Positions 1-9,266 of a stretch of DNA of 64,000 nt are shown here, one piece after another. This DNA comes from UBA5336 sp964412785 (lineage in GTDB: Bacteria > Pseudomonadota > Alphaproteobacteria > Caulobacterales > Hyphomonadaceae), in assembly GCA_964412785.1 (NCBI GenBank), contig CAYPQD010000010.1, positions 4,666 to 68,665 of the forward strand, in the 5' to 3' direction. Made by a program: the position numbers and the translations under genes. The stretch's first letter is position 1. Each line of letters begins with the position of its first letter. The notes below the pieces were generated by a model. That model saw only the letters and a program-made list of their open reading frames with translations. It was not told the origin of the DNA and did not search any database.

Positions 1-231
1 GGCCGGCTGGTAGCGATAACCCGCGCGGTCCGACACCCAGCCGAGCGGGCCAAGGTTCACCTGCCGCACCGAGAAGGGCTGTCCGCCCGGCGTCACCGGC
101 TCCAGCCAGCCGGCGTGGTTTGCGCGCGCGAGCACGTCAGCGGCAAGGGCGACCTGTGCGGCGGCGTCGAGACAGGCGCGCAGGTGCCGCGCGCCCGCGC
201 CGAGATCGTCCGTGGCAGCGCCGCCGCTCAA
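1..231 (-). CDS. alkB: AlkB-family 2-oxoglutarate/Fe(II) dioxygenase, N-terminal part (cut by window edge)
   Basis: The minus strand encodes the N-terminal ~77 residues of a protein that runs off the left edge. It contains VTPGG and GPLGWVSDRAGYRYQP, which line up with the AlkB substrate-loop region (E. coli VTPGG and HLGWTTHRQGYLYSP). The iron ligands lie outside the window. AlkB removes alkyl groups from N1-methyladenine and N3-methylcytosine in DNA/RNA by oxidative demethylation. No ATG is available; a TTG at 231-229 overlaps the TGA of the upstream MAPEG gene and gives a length before the first conserved block similar to E. coli AlkB, so it is the likeliest start. Translational coupling with the MAPEG gene is inferred. 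Confidence 0.8.
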   Translation of the reverse strand, partial: MSGGAATDDLGAGARHLRACLDAAAQVALAADVLARANHAGWLEPVTPGGQPFSVRQVNLGPLGWVSDRAGYRYQPA

Positions 232-635
232 AGGACCTGAAGCGCGGCCATCACAGCAAGCGCCAGCCCGCCGAAATAGGTCACGATCGCGCCGATCGCC
301 TTCAGCGGATGCGGCCTTGCCAGCGTCCGGCAGACCAGGAAGCCCAGCGCGTGGAGGACCCGCGCCGCCGTGATGGCAAGAACGAGGCTGGTCACCGCGA
401 GGCCGAGATCACGACCGGCATAGGCAAATGAGGTGACAATGAACAGGCCGATCAGCGCGCCGGCATATTCCGCGCTGTTGGCGTGCGCGCGCACCGCCTT
501 CATGAGCGCGCTGGTCGGGTCGTCGCCGGCTCCGGTGACGACGCGCGCCTGCGTGCGCGCAATCGACACCCAGAAGCCGAGGAGAAGCACGAGCGCGCCA
601 AGCGACAGGGAACAAACGATCAGGGTCGGGTGCAT
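228..635 (-). CDS. MAPEG-family integral membrane protein
   Basis: A 135-residue protein with about four hydrophobic segments (approximately residues 5-25, 55-75, 78-98 and 110-133). The stretch RAHANSAEYAGALIGLF matches the RxHxNxxE signature of MAPEG proteins (membrane-associated proteins in eicosanoid and glutathione metabolism). Bacterial members are trimeric inner-membrane proteins, some with glutathione transferase or peroxidase activity; the substrate here is unknown. The stop codon overlaps the likely start of alkB, so the two may form a small stress-defence operon. Confidence 0.85.
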   Translation of the reverse strand: MHPTLIVCSLSLGALVLLLGFWVSIARTQARVVTGAGDDPTSALMKAVRAHANSAEYAGALIGLFIVTSFAYAGRDLGLAVTSLVLAITAARVLHALGFLVCRTLARPHPLKAIGAIVTYFGGLALAVMAALQVL

Positions 636-664
636 GAGATGGGGTCTCCGCTTCGCCCCCGCAG

Positions 665-785
665 CTTATACCAAGCTGCATGGACCCAAAACCGATCCAC
701 GCAGCGCGGGGCAAGCGCGACTGCGCGTCGGCGCCCCATGCGCCGGATGCGCAGATGGACCCTCATCTGCGCACACTGGTATTAG
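665..785 (+). repeat. Dispersed ~120-bp intergenic element, copy 1, with terminal inverted repeats
   Basis: The 636-949 interval has no credible gene. It carries an element beginning CTTATACCAAGCTGC and ending CACTGGTATTAG, so the ends are imperfect inverted repeats. A hairpin (arms 748-757 and 764-773, TGCGCAGATG/CATCTGCGCA) lies near the right end. A second copy occurs in inverse orientation at 41833-41957. Shared blocks include AAGCTGCATGGACC, AACCGATCC, GCAGCGCG and ACTGCGCGTCGGCG. No transposase or clear target duplication is seen. A non-autonomous MITE-like or REP-like element is inferred. Confidence 0.75.
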
Positions 786-949
786 CGATCCCGGACGGCG
801 CGGGAAGGGGGCGGTGTGGCGGCCCGGGCTTTGGCGGCATACGCCGGGGTTGGCCCGTCGCCTTCAGCGCTTGCGCTGCGTCACCCCTTGCCCTTCGCGG
901 AACCCTCAATACAGTCAATCGCAAATGACAGGAAATGGGAGGAGCCGGC

Positions 950-1240
950 ATGATCGGCGTGGTTGCAAAGCTTTCGGTGCAGGACGGCAGGCAGGCCGAA
1001 TTCGAGCAGGTGGCGAAGGACCTGATGGCAAAGGTCAAGGCCAATGAGGCCGGCTGCCTCACCTACCAGCTCTACAGGGCCAAGGGCTCGGATACCGACT
1101 ATATTTTCATGGAGCAGTACGCCTCACAGGACGCGCTCGATGCCCATGGCAAGACCGAATACTTCAGGGCGGCCGGCCCGGGTCTTGGCGCCTGCCTCGC
1201 GGCGCGGCCGGAGATAGCCTATTACGAAATCGTCGAATAG
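950..1240 (+). CDS. Putative quinol monooxygenase (ABM domain, YgiN-like)
   Basis: A 96-residue protein formed of one antibiotic-biosynthesis-monooxygenase (dimeric ferredoxin-like) domain, with typical features GCLTYQLYRA, FMEQYASQDALDAH and a C-terminal AYYEIVE strand. The start at 950 follows a strong GGGAGGAG site; an in-frame ATG at 935 lies ahead of that site and is less likely. Family members act as cofactor-free oxygenases on quinols or as small heme/quinone-binding proteins; the substrate is not evident. It sits 14 bp before an acyl-CoA dehydrogenase and is probably co-transcribed. Confidence 0.8.
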   Translation: MIGVVAKLSVQDGRQAEFEQVAKDLMAKVKANEAGCLTYQLYRAKGSDTDYIFMEQYASQDALDAHGKTEYFRAAGPGLGACLAARPEIAYYEIVE

Positions 1241-1254
1241 GAGCCGGGCGCGCC

Positions 1255-2478
1255 ATGGATCTCGCCTTTACACCCGGGGACCGCGCCTTCCAGCTGGAGG
1301 TGCGCGACTGGATCGCTGACGCCTACACGCCGGACCTGCGCGCGAAGATGGCCCTGTCGAAGAATGGCTATCTCGACAAGGAGGGCCAGATCGCCTGGCA
1401 GAAGCGACTGTATGAAAAGGGCTGGGTCGCACCCAACTGGCCCGCCGAGCATGGCGGGCCGGGCCTGACACCGTCGCAGAAATACATCCTGCAGATGGAA
1501 CTGGCCGCAGCCGGAACGCCGCCGGTCAGCCCCATGGGCATTTCCATGGTCGCGCCGGTGCTGATGGCGTTCGGGTCCGAGGTGCAGAAGGCCGAGCACC
1601 TGCCGAGGATCCTGCGCTCCGATGTCTGGTGGTGCCAGGGCTATTCCGAACCGGGTTCGGGCTCAGACCTTGCCTCGCTGCAGATGAGCGCGCTGCGTGA
1701 CGGCGATGATTACGTCCTCAACGGGTCCAAGATCTGGACAACCCACGCCCAGTGGGCCGACTGGATCTTCTGCCTCGTGCGCACCTCAAGAGAGGGCAAA
1801 CCGCAGGAGGGGATCAGCTTCATCATCTTCCCGATGGACCTTCCCGGCATCAGCGTGCGGCCTCTGCCGACGCTCGACCAGCCGCTGCAGGGCCAGCAGG
1901 AAATCAATCAGGTGTTCTTCGAGGATGTCCGCGTGCCCGTGCAGGGCGCTCTCGTCGGCGCGGAGAACAAGGGCTGGACTTACGCCAAATACCTCCTGCA
2001 GTTCGAGCGTGGCAATGCCTATGCGCCCGGGCTGAAGGCCATGCTGAAAAAGGCGCGCCGGATCGCCAGTCTTGGCCAGGCTGGCGGTGACGCACTGATC
2101 GCCGACCGGGACTTCCAGCGCAAGCTGGCGCAGATGGAAATCCGCATCGAGGCGCTGAACGCCACCGAACTGCGGATCTTCTCCGCGCTTTCGGCGGGCG
2201 AGCCGGTCGGGCCGGAGAGCTCGATGCTGAAATGCGCAGGCTCCGAGGCGCAGCAGGCAATTACCGAGCTGGTCCTGGAAGCGGCCGGTGATTTCGCCAT
2301 GCCCTTTGTCCAGGACAGCTGGGCGCACCTGCGCGATGGCGCGAATGACGCGCTGCACCAGCCGGAACCGACCGTCCCGGTGGCGCCGAGTTATTTCAAT
2401 TACCGCAAGGCCTCGATCTATGCCGGCTCCAACGAGATCCAGCGAAACATCATGGCCAAGATGGTGCTGGGCCTCTGA
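1255..2478 (+). CDS. Acyl-CoA dehydrogenase
   Basis: A 407-residue flavoprotein that introduces the alpha-beta double bond in acyl-CoA thioesters and passes electrons to ETF. It shows the N-terminal helical domain (WVAPNWPAEHGGPGLT), the FAD/substrate-binding middle domain (QGYSEPGSGSDLASLQ, NGSKIWTTHAQWADWIFCLVR) and the C-terminal helical domain ending in YAGSNEIQRNIMAKMVLGL. Length fits the family. It resembles large-subunit FadE or pimeloyl-CoA-type enzymes rather than a named short-chain enzyme; chain-length preference cannot be read from sequence. It is followed by an MFS symporter 66 bp downstream. Confidence 0.92.
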   Translation: MDLAFTPGDRAFQLEVRDWIADAYTPDLRAKMALSKNGYLDKEGQIAWQKRLYEKGWVAPNWPAEHGGPGLTPSQKYILQMELAAAGTPPVSPMGISMVAPVLMAFGSEVQKAEHLPRILRSDVWWCQGYSEPGSGSDLASLQMSALRDGDDYVLNGSKIWTTHAQWADWIFCLVRTSREGKPQEGISFIIFPMDLPGISVRPLPTLDQPLQGQQEINQVFFEDVRVPVQGALVGAENKGWTYAKYLLQFERGNAYAPGLKAMLKKARRIASLGQAGGDALIADRDFQRKLAQMEIRIEALNATELRIFSALSAGEPVGPESSMLKCAGSEAQQAITELVLEAAGDFAMPFVQDSWAHLRDGANDALHQPEPTVPVAPSYFNYRKASIYAGSNEIQRNIMAKMVLGL

Positions 2479-2544
2479 CGCACCGGCACGGTGGAAAAAA
2501 GACGCGGCCGCCGGCTGACGAGCGGCCCGCAGACGGGAGGTGAC

Positions 2545-4032
2545 ATGCAGGATGCAGCCGCTGCCCGCGAGGCAGAGCGCCAGAGGATTATCCGATCCCC
2601 CTGGACCAAACTCTCCTACGCGATCGGGGGGATCCCCTATGGCGTGAAGGGCAACGGCTTTTCCTATTTCCTGCTGATCTTCTACAGCCAGGCGCTCGGC
2701 GTCGAGGCGAGCCAGGTCGGCCTCGCCATCCTGATCACCTTCCTGTTCGATGCAGTCTCAGACCCCGTGGTCGGCTATCTGTCGGACAACACGCGCTCGC
2801 GCTGGGGGCGGCGCCATCCCTACATGTACTTCGCCGCCCTGCCGGTAGCGGGCGCCTACTGGCTGCTGTGGAATCCGCCGCAGGATTTCAGCAATGAACA
2901 GCTGTTCTGGTATGTCCTGTTCGTTGCCATCGCGGTGCGCCAGCTGATCACCTTCTACGAGGTGCCCTCTTCGGCGCTGGTCGCGGAACTCACCGCCGAC
3001 TATGACGAGCGCACCTCCTATCTCTCCCTGCGCAACATGTTCATCTGGTTCGGCGGCGTCGCCATGGCGGTGATCACACTCGCCTTCCTGCTGGACGAGG
3101 GGCGCGGCGGCGGCAGCGGCTTCACCGATGTGGAGGGCTTCCGCCAGTATGGCATGATGGCATCGGCAACCCTCGGCCTTGCCATCCTCATCTCCGCCAT
3201 CGGCACCCACCGGGCGATCCCCTACCTTCGCGAGAGCCATTCGGTTCCGGAGGGGTTCTCGATTGGCCGGCTGATCGCAGAGGTGTTCGAGACGCTGAGC
3301 TCACGCTCCTTTGCGGCGCTGTTCCTCGCCGCGCTGTTCGCGGCCACCGCGAGCGGCGTCTCCGGCGCGCTCACCTTCTACATGTATGGCTATTTCTGGG
3401 GCTTCTCCAGCGGCCAGACAAGCATCATCGTCGCGTCCGTTTTCCTCTCCGCCATCCTTGCCAACTTGATCGCCCCGGCGATGGCCAAGGCGCTCGGCAA
3501 GAAGCGGGCGGCCGTCCATGTCGGCTTTGCCGCCTTCACCCTGGCACCGGCGCCGGTGGCGCTGCGCCTGTTCGGCCTGATGCCGGAGAATGGCGAGCCG
3601 ATCCTGTTCCCGCTGATCTTCTGCATCGTCGTGGTCGATCTCGGTCTCATCATCACGGTCCAGATCCTGATGCAGTCGATGATTGCGGACCTGGTGGAGG
3701 ACGCCGAGCTCAAGACCGGGCGGCGCAATGAGGGGGTGTTCTTCGCCGCGATCAGCTTCACGCGGAAATTCGTGGAGGGCTCGGGCATCTTCCTCGCCTC
3801 GATCATTCTCGCCCTGATCGCCTTCCCGGTTGGTGTGCCGCCGAGCGAGGTGTCCGATGAGGCCCTGTTCCGCCTCGGCACCTTCTACGCGCCGACCCTG
3901 TTCACCCTGTGGATGGTGATGCTGGCCTGCCTGTCGCTGTACAGGATCGACCGGGCCACCCATGAGGCCAACCTTGCCGCGCTCGCGAACCAGAAAGTGC
4001 CGGCATTCGACGCCGGGGCACCCGATCGCTGA
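2545..4032 (+). CDS. MFS transporter of the GPH (glycoside-pentoside-hexuronide:cation symporter) type
   Basis: A 495-residue polytopic inner-membrane protein with about 12 hydrophobic segments. Signature features are KLSYAIGGIPYG in helix 1, FDAVSDPVVGYLSDNTRSRWGRR in the helix 2-3 loop (the MFS/GPH D-P-xxG motif) and a DLVEDAELKTGRR central-loop stretch typical of GPH transporters. The start at 2545 follows GGGAGGTGAC; an upstream ATG at 2491 lacks such a site. Related proteins move sugars, glucuronides or sulfoquinovose with Na+ or H+; the substrate here is unknown. The preceding acyl-CoA dehydrogenase gives no clear hint. Confidence 0.85.
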   Translation: MQDAAAAREAERQRIIRSPWTKLSYAIGGIPYGVKGNGFSYFLLIFYSQALGVEASQVGLAILITFLFDAVSDPVVGYLSDNTRSRWGRRHPYMYFAALPVAGAYWLLWNPPQDFSNEQLFWYVLFVAIAVRQLITFYEVPSSALVAELTADYDERTSYLSLRNMFIWFGGVAMAVITLAFLLDEGRGGGSGFTDVEGFRQYGMMASATLGLAILISAIGTHRAIPYLRESHSVPEGFSIGRLIAEVFETLSSRSFAALFLAALFAATASGVSGALTFYMYGYFWGFSSGQTSIIVASVFLSAILANLIAPAMAKALGKKRAAVHVGFAAFTLAPAPVALRLFGLMPENGEPILFPLIFCIVVVDLGLIITVQILMQSMIADLVEDAELKTGRRNEGVFFAAISFTRKFVEGSGIFLASIILALIAFPVGVPPSEVSDEALFRLGTFYAPTLFTLWMVMLACLSLYRIDRATHEANLAALANQKVPAFDAGAPDR

Positions 4033-4124
4033 AGGTGACGGCAATAGCGGTACGCAGCGCCAGGGCAGCAACGCCTGCGCGCGCCCATTGACCGCCCGGA
4101 TTTGCCTCACCATAGCCAGAATCC

Positions 4125-5558
4125 ATGGCTAATGACACGCGCATGACCCGACACATCTCCAAGCTCTTCTATGGCGCGCTCGCCGCCGTCCTCCTGCTGA
4201 TCGCAATCGCCGTGCTGCCCGTACTTGGCCGGCCCGCCGCGGCGGAGCGCATCCCTGACAGCCGGGACGAGATCCAGCTGACCTTCGCGCCGCTGGTCAG
4301 GCGCGTCTCGCCCGCCGTGGTGAATGTCCACACCCGCAAGGTCGTACAGGCCTCGCGCTCGCCCTTCGCCAGTGACCCGCTATTCCGCGAGTTCTTCGGT
4401 GTGCCGGAGAACCGCGTGCAGAACGCGCTCGGCTCCGGCGTGATTGTTGGCACGGACGGGGTGGTGGTCACCAACAACCATGTGATCGAGGGCGCCGACG
4501 AACTGCTCGTCGTGCTCAGTGACCGGCGGGAGTACCGCGCCGAACTGGTGCTGGCCGACGAGCGCACCGACCTGGCGGTGCTGAAGATCGACACCGGCGG
4601 CGATGCGCTGCCGACACTCGCCTATGCCGATACCCGCGACCTGGAGGTCGGCGACCTCGTGCTTGCCATCGGCAACCCGTTCGGCGTCGGCCAGACGGTG
4701 ACCAGCGGCATCATCTCGGCCACCGCGCGCACCGATGTCGGCGTATCCGACTACGCCTTCTTCCTGCAGACCGATGCGGCCGTGAACCCCGGCAATTCCG
4801 GCGGTGCCCTGGTCAATACGGCCGGCGACCTCGTCGGCGTCAACACCGCGATCTTCTCCCGCTCCGGCGGTTCCAACGGCATCGGCTTTGCGATCCCGGC
4901 GGAGATGGTGAAGCGGGTCGTCGATGCGGCGATCAATGAGGGCATGATCGTCAGGCCCTGGCTTGGCCTCAAGGGCCAGGCGGTGAGCTTCGACATGGCC
5001 CGCGCACAGGGGCTGGAGCGACCGGTTGGCGTAATGGTGACCGAGGTCTATGAGAACGCCCCGGCTGACCGGGCTGGCCTTCGCCGCGGCGACCTCGTAC
5101 TCGCCATTGACGGGCGCGAGGTGTTCGACGAGCGCGGCCTGAAATTCCTGGCCGCCACCCGTTCGCCGGGCGAGGTGTCGCAGCTCACCATATTGCGCGG
5201 CGGCCGCGAGCAGGCGGTGGCGGTGACCCTCGCCCCGCCGCCCGGCGCGCGTGATGCCGAGCGCGAGCTTCTGCGCGGGCGCCATCCCTTCTCAGGCGCG
5301 GAGGTCGCCGAGCTGTCACCGCGCCTGTCGGAGGAACTCGGCCGCGACCCCTTTGACACGGGCGTCCTGGTCACCCGAATCCTGCGCGGCGCCTATGCGC
5401 GGCGGATTGTCAGGCCCGGCGACGTGATCGTCGGCGTCAACGGCCAGCGGATCGAGACCATGCAAGACCTGTCGCGGGCGCTGGAGGTCGATCAGGCGGT
5501 CTGGCAGGTGGAGATCGACCGCAATGGCCGGCTGATCAGCGGGCGCGTTCGGATCTGA
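4125..5558 (+). CDS. degP: Periplasmic HtrA/DegP-family serine protease with two PDZ domains
   Basis: A 477-residue protein with a hydrophobic N-terminal segment (about residues 15-35; signal peptide or anchor), a trypsin-like protease domain with the triad His119 (TNNHVIEGADE), Asp149 (RTDLAVLKID) and Ser225 (NPGNSGGAL), then PDZ domains at about 280-370 and 395-475. It degrades or refolds misfolded envelope proteins. Two in-frame ATGs (4125 and 4143) are possible and neither has a strong ribosome site. A TTGACC/CCATAG pair at 4088-4115 could be a sigma32-type promoter, but it would leave almost no leader for the first ATG. Confidence 0.93.
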   Translation: MANDTRMTRHISKLFYGALAAVLLLIAIAVLPVLGRPAAAERIPDSRDEIQLTFAPLVRRVSPAVVNVHTRKVVQASRSPFASDPLFREFFGVPENRVQNALGSGVIVGTDGVVVTNNHVIEGADELLVVLSDRREYRAELVLADERTDLAVLKIDTGGDALPTLAYADTRDLEVGDLVLAIGNPFGVGQTVTSGIISATARTDVGVSDYAFFLQTDAAVNPGNSGGALVNTAGDLVGVNTAIFSRSGGSNGIGFAIPAEMVKRVVDAAINEGMIVRPWLGLKGQAVSFDMARAQGLERPVGVMVTEVYENAPADRAGLRRGDLVLAIDGREVFDERGLKFLAATRSPGEVSQLTILRGGREQAVAVTLAPPPGARDAERELLRGRHPFSGAEVAELSPRLSEELGRDPFDTGVLVTRILRGAYARRIVRPGDVIVGVNGQRIETMQDLSRALEVDQAVWQVEIDRNGRLISGRVRI

Positions 5559-5720
5559 TCCGCCGCGCCTGACGCAACGGCATGGGACGCCTGGCGGCTC
5601 CACAGGAAAGCGCTTGCGGGCCTGGAACAAATACGGTACGTCGGGGGTGTCAGGGGTTTGACGGGCGGGCGACGCGCGCCAAACTTCAACGCCCACAGCC
5701 CGGAGGCCAGGCTGACCGCC

Positions 5721-8700
5721 ATGACCGACAAGCCCTTCATCCATCTTGCCGTGCGTTCCAGCTTCTCGCTGCTGGAAAGCATGCTGACCCCGACGGCGCT
5801 CGCCCGATTTGCCTGCGATCATGGCATGCCGGCGCTTGGCGTCACCGACCGAAACAATCTGTTCGGCGCGCTGGAGCTTTCCGAGACACTCGCCGGCGCC
5901 GGCGTGCAGCCGCTGATGGCCTGCTGTTTCGACCTCGCCGACCCCGAACGGCGCGGCGAGACGACGCGGCTTTCGCTCTATGCCCAGGACGAGGCGGGGT
6001 ATCGCCGGCTGATGGCGCTGTCGTCCAGGGCGTATCTGGACAGTGAGGATGGCGTGCCGCGGCTCGATGAGGCCGCGGTGCTGGAAGACACCGCCGGATT
6101 GATCGTGCTCACCGGCGGCCTTCAGGGCAGGGCGGGTCGGCTCGCCGCGCGCGGGCGGGCCGATGATGCACGCGGTGTGCTGGAGCGCCTCGCTGCAGCC
6201 TATCCGGGGCGCTGCTATGTCGAACTGATGCGCCATGGCGCGCCAGGCGAGCCGGAGGCCGAGCCGGTGCTTGTCGAACTGGCCTATGAACTCGGCCTGC
6301 CTCTGGTGGCGACCCATGACGCCCGCTTCCTGAGACAGGCCGACGCGCCGGCCCATGATGCGATGATGTGCATTGCCGCCGGGCGCTATCTCGGCGAGGA
6401 TGATCGCCCGCGCATTGAGCCCGGCCAGTACCTGAAGACGCCGGCTGAGATGTGCGCACTGTTCGCCGACCTGCCCGAGGCGATCGAGGCGACCGCCGAG
6501 ATCGCGCAGCGCTGCGTCGTGCGCGCGCTCACCGGCCTTCCGATGCTGCCGCGCTTTGCTGACGGGGAAAGATCTGAGGCGGAGACCCTGCGCGACATGG
6601 CCCGCGCCGGACTGGAGGCGCGACTGGCTGACCCGGACGCGCGGGCGGCCCCGCGCGAGGCCTATGACGGGCGGCTGGAGCACGAATTGTCGATCATCGA
6701 GAGCATGGGCTTTCCCGGTTATTTCCTGATCGTGTCCGACTTCATCCAGTGGGCCAAGGCGCGCGGCATCCCGGTCGGGCCAGGCCGGGGTTCGGGCGCC
6801 GGTTCGCTGGTTGCCTGGGCGCTCACCATCACCGATCTCGACCCATTGCGTTTCGACCTCCTGTTCGAGCGCTTTCTCAACCCGGAACGGGTGTCGATGC
6901 CGGACTTCGATATCGATTTCTGCCAGGAGCGGCGCGGCGAGGTTATCCGTTACGTTCGCGACAAGTATGGCGCCGACAGCGTTGCCGCGATCATCACCTT
7001 CGGCACCCTGCAGGCCAAGGCCGTGGTGCGCGATGTCGGCCGTGTGATGCAGATGCCCTATGGTCAGGTCGACCGCCTCGCCAAGCTCATTCCGTTCAAC
7101 CCGGCCAACCCGCCAAGGCTGCAGGAGGCAATCGACGCGGAGCCCAAATTCGACGAGGAGATCGGGCGCGACGAGCGCGTGCGCGAGCTCCTCGACACCG
7201 CCCTGCAACTGGAGGGGCTCTACCGCTCCGCAGGCACCCATGCGGCCGGTGTGGTGATTGCCGACCGCCCGCTGACGGAGCTGGTGCCACTTTACAACGA
7301 CCCGCGCTCCGACCTGCCGGCGACCCAGTTCAACATGAAATGGGCCGAGGCTGCGGGGCTGGTGAAGTTCGACTTTCTAGGGCTCAAGACCCTGACGGTG
7401 ATCGACCGGGCACTCGGCTTTATCCGCCGCGACGGCGGCGATGTCACCGAGGCATGGGACCGCCTCGACGACCCGCAGACCTACGACCTGATGGCGTCCG
7501 GCGAGACGCTCGGCGTCTTCCAGCTGGAGGGCCAGGGCATGCGCGACACCCTGCGCAAGGTGCGCCCGGGCAATATCGAGGACGTGATCGCGATCATTTC
7601 GCTCTACCGCCCGGGTCCGATGGACAATATCCCCGTTTACGTACAGGGCAAGGAGGACCCCTCCACCATCCGCTATGATCATCCCGACCTCGCGCCGATA
7701 CTGGAGCCGACCTATGGCGTGCCGGTCTACCAGGAGCAGGTGATGCGGATGGCGCAGGAAATCGCCGGCTATTCGCTTGGTGAGGCCGACCTCCTTCGCC
7801 GCGCCATGGGCAAGAAGAAGCAGGAAGAGATGGACCGCCAGCGCGCCCGCTTCGTGGAGGGCGCAGCCGCGCGCAAGGGCATCGATACCCCGCTTGCCAA
7901 TGCCATTTTCGATACCATGGCGAAGTTTGCCGGCTATGGCTTCAACAAGTCCCATGCCGCCGCCTATGCCGTGATCGGCTACCAGACCGCTTACCTCAAG
8001 CGCCACTTCCCGGTGGCCTTTCTCGCCGCATCGATGAGCCTTGACCTGCACAATACCGACAAGCTGGCGACCTTCGTTCTGGAGGCCCGCCGGCTCGGCA
8101 TCGAGGTCAACCACCCGGACATAAACCGCTCCAGCGCCGATTTCGACGTTGCGGGGAAGGCCATCATCTACGGCCTCGGCGCGCTGAAGGGGGTCGGCCT
8201 GGAGGCGATGCGCCATGTCGAGGCGGTGCGCGCCGGGGGCGGGGCATTCCGCGATCTTCACGACCTCGCCTTGCGCGTCGATCCGCGCCACATGACACGC
8301 AAGGCGTTCGAGCAGCTCGCCCGCGCCGGCGCGTTTGACAGCCTCGAGGCGAACCGCGCCCGCGCGCTGGCGGCCGCCCCTGTGCTTGCGGCTGCGGCCC
8401 AGTCGGCGGCAGACGATCGCGCCGGCGGGCAGTGCGGGCTGTTTGGCGATGGCGAGCCTGCGCTTCGTCCCGCCCTGCCGGAGGCCAGCGGCTGGAATGG
8501 CGAGCAGAAGCTGGCAGAAGAGTTTTCTGCAATCGGGTTTTATCTCTCAGGCCACCCATTGGACGATGTGCTTGCCGGCCTCGACCGCGACCGGGTGACG
8601 CTGGCCGCCGAGATCGGCGAGCGCACCCGCGATGGCCGGCCGCTGGAGCTGATTGGGCTGGTCCGCCGTCGGGTGGAGAAGCCGGCCCGCAAGGGCGGCA

Positions 8701-9140
8701 AGTTCGCCTTCCTGACCCTCTCGGACCCGACCGGAGAGACCGAACTCATGGTTCCGCCGGAACTTCTCATTGATGTCCGCGACCGGCTGGAGACGGGCGC
8801 TGGCGTTGCCGTCACCGTGGCCGTCCGCCGCCAGGGCGAGGAGGTGCGCCTGACGGCCCAGGCGGTGCGCCCTTTGGGAGAGGCCCGTCTCGCCCGACCG
8901 GCGGGCGGGTTAAGGATCCGGCTCGCCGAAGGTACTGACCCGGCGGCCCTGGCCGCCTTGGCGCGCCGGCTTGCCACGCTCGGTGACCGGGACATGGGCA
9001 CGCTGCTGGTCGAGCTGCCGCTGGAGACCGGCGAGGTCGTCACCCTCGCCCTGCCCGGACGGTATGCCACCGGCATGACCGCGCTGCAGGCATTGAAGAG
9101 TGCCCCCGGTGTCGATCAGGTCCGTGCGGAGGTGTCCTGA
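5721..9140 (+). CDS. dnaE: DNA polymerase III alpha subunit
   Basis: A replicative polymerase catalytic subunit of about 1139 residues. It has an N-terminal PHP domain (KPFIHLAVRSSFSLLES onward), the C-family palm with catalytic Asp395 and Asp397 in SMPDFDIDF, the fingers region (GPGRGSGAGSLVAWAL), tandem HhH, and a C-terminal OB domain (about 970-1080). A QCGLF motif near residue 904 matches the internal beta-clamp-binding motif (QADMF in E. coli). The start at 5721 aligns with the family; a TTG at 5658 would add 21 atypical residues. It is transcribed alone, with a 162-bp upstream gap. Confidence 0.97.
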   Translation: MTDKPFIHLAVRSSFSLLESMLTPTALARFACDHGMPALGVTDRNNLFGALELSETLAGAGVQPLMACCFDLADPERRGETTRLSLYAQDEAGYRRLMALSSRAYLDSEDGVPRLDEAAVLEDTAGLIVLTGGLQGRAGRLAARGRADDARGVLERLAAAYPGRCYVELMRHGAPGEPEAEPVLVELAYELGLPLVATHDARFLRQADAPAHDAMMCIAAGRYLGEDDRPRIEPGQYLKTPAEMCALFADLPEAIEATAEIAQRCVVRALTGLPMLPRFADGERSEAETLRDMARAGLEARLADPDARAAPREAYDGRLEHELSIIESMGFPGYFLIVSDFIQWAKARGIPVGPGRGSGAGSLVAWALTITDLDPLRFDLLFERFLNPERVSMPDFDIDFCQERRGEVIRYVRDKYGADSVAAIITFGTLQAKAVVRDVGRVMQMPYGQVDRLAKLIPFNPANPPRLQEAIDAEPKFDEEIGRDERVRELLDTALQLEGLYRSAGTHAAGVVIADRPLTELVPLYNDPRSDLPATQFNMKWAEAAGLVKFDFLGLKTLTVIDRALGFIRRDGGDVTEAWDRLDDPQTYDLMASGETLGVFQLEGQGMRDTLRKVRPGNIEDVIAIISLYRPGPMDNIPVYVQGKEDPSTIRYDHPDLAPILEPTYGVPVYQEQVMRMAQEIAGYSLGEADLLRRAMGKKKQEEMDRQRARFVEGAAARKGIDTPLANAIFDTMAKFAGYGFNKSHAAAYAVIGYQTAYLKRHFPVAFLAASMSLDLHNTDKLATFVLEARRLGIEVNHPDINRSSADFDVAGKAIIYGLGALKGVGLEAMRHVEAVRAGGGAFRDLHDLALRVDPRHMTRKAFEQLARAGAFDSLEANRARALAAAPVLAAAAQSAADDRAGGQCGLFGDGEPALRPALPEASGWNGEQKLAEEFSAIGFYLSGHPLDDVLAGLDRDRVTLAAEIGERTRDGRPLELIGLVRRRVEKPARKGGKFAFLTLSDPTGETELMVPPELLIDVRDRLETGAGVAVTVAVRRQGEEVRLTAQAVRPLGEARLARPAGGLRIRLAEGTDPAALAALARRLATLGDRDMGTLLVELPLETGEVVTLALPGRYATGMTALQALKSAPGVDQVRAEVS

Positions 9141-9178
9141 GATGGCAGGGGCGCAATGGCCGGTTTGTGATGGGGCGG

Positions 9179-9206
9179 TTGCAGGACGCGGCGGAGGCTG
9201 TATACA
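9179..9206 (+). promoter_or_regulatory. Candidate sigma70-type promoter for rpsB
   Basis: TTGCAG (9179-9184) and TATACA (9201-9206) are separated by 16 bp in the dnaE-rpsB spacer. Transcription from here would leave a leader of about 95 nt before rpsB. This is inferred from motif match only. Confidence 0.45.
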
Positions 9207-9250
9207 CCCGCTGCTGGAAGCAACCCTGTTCGCGGGCGCATCCGGTGCGG

Positions 9251-9266
9251 GGGGTCAGGTGACCCC
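9251..9266 (+). promoter_or_regulatory. Hairpin in the rpsB leader
   Basis: GGGGTCAGGTGACCCC forms seven base pairs around a tiny loop, 41 bp before the rpsB start and within the predicted leader. rpsB mRNAs carry autoregulatory leaders in gammaproteobacteria; the same role here is inferred. It is not followed by a T-run, so an intrinsic terminator is unlikely. Confidence 0.35.

Noticed and set aside
636..949. Short open frames on both strands between the MAPEG gene and the monooxygenase gene
   Set aside because: They fall in the dispersed repeat, and related frames appear in the second copy only because the DNA is repeated.
5625..5639. GAACAAATACGGTAC upstream of dnaE as an SOS box
   Set aside because: One half-site is GTAC instead of GAAC, it lies ~80 bp from the start, and dnaE is not a usual LexA target. 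Treated as a chance near-match.
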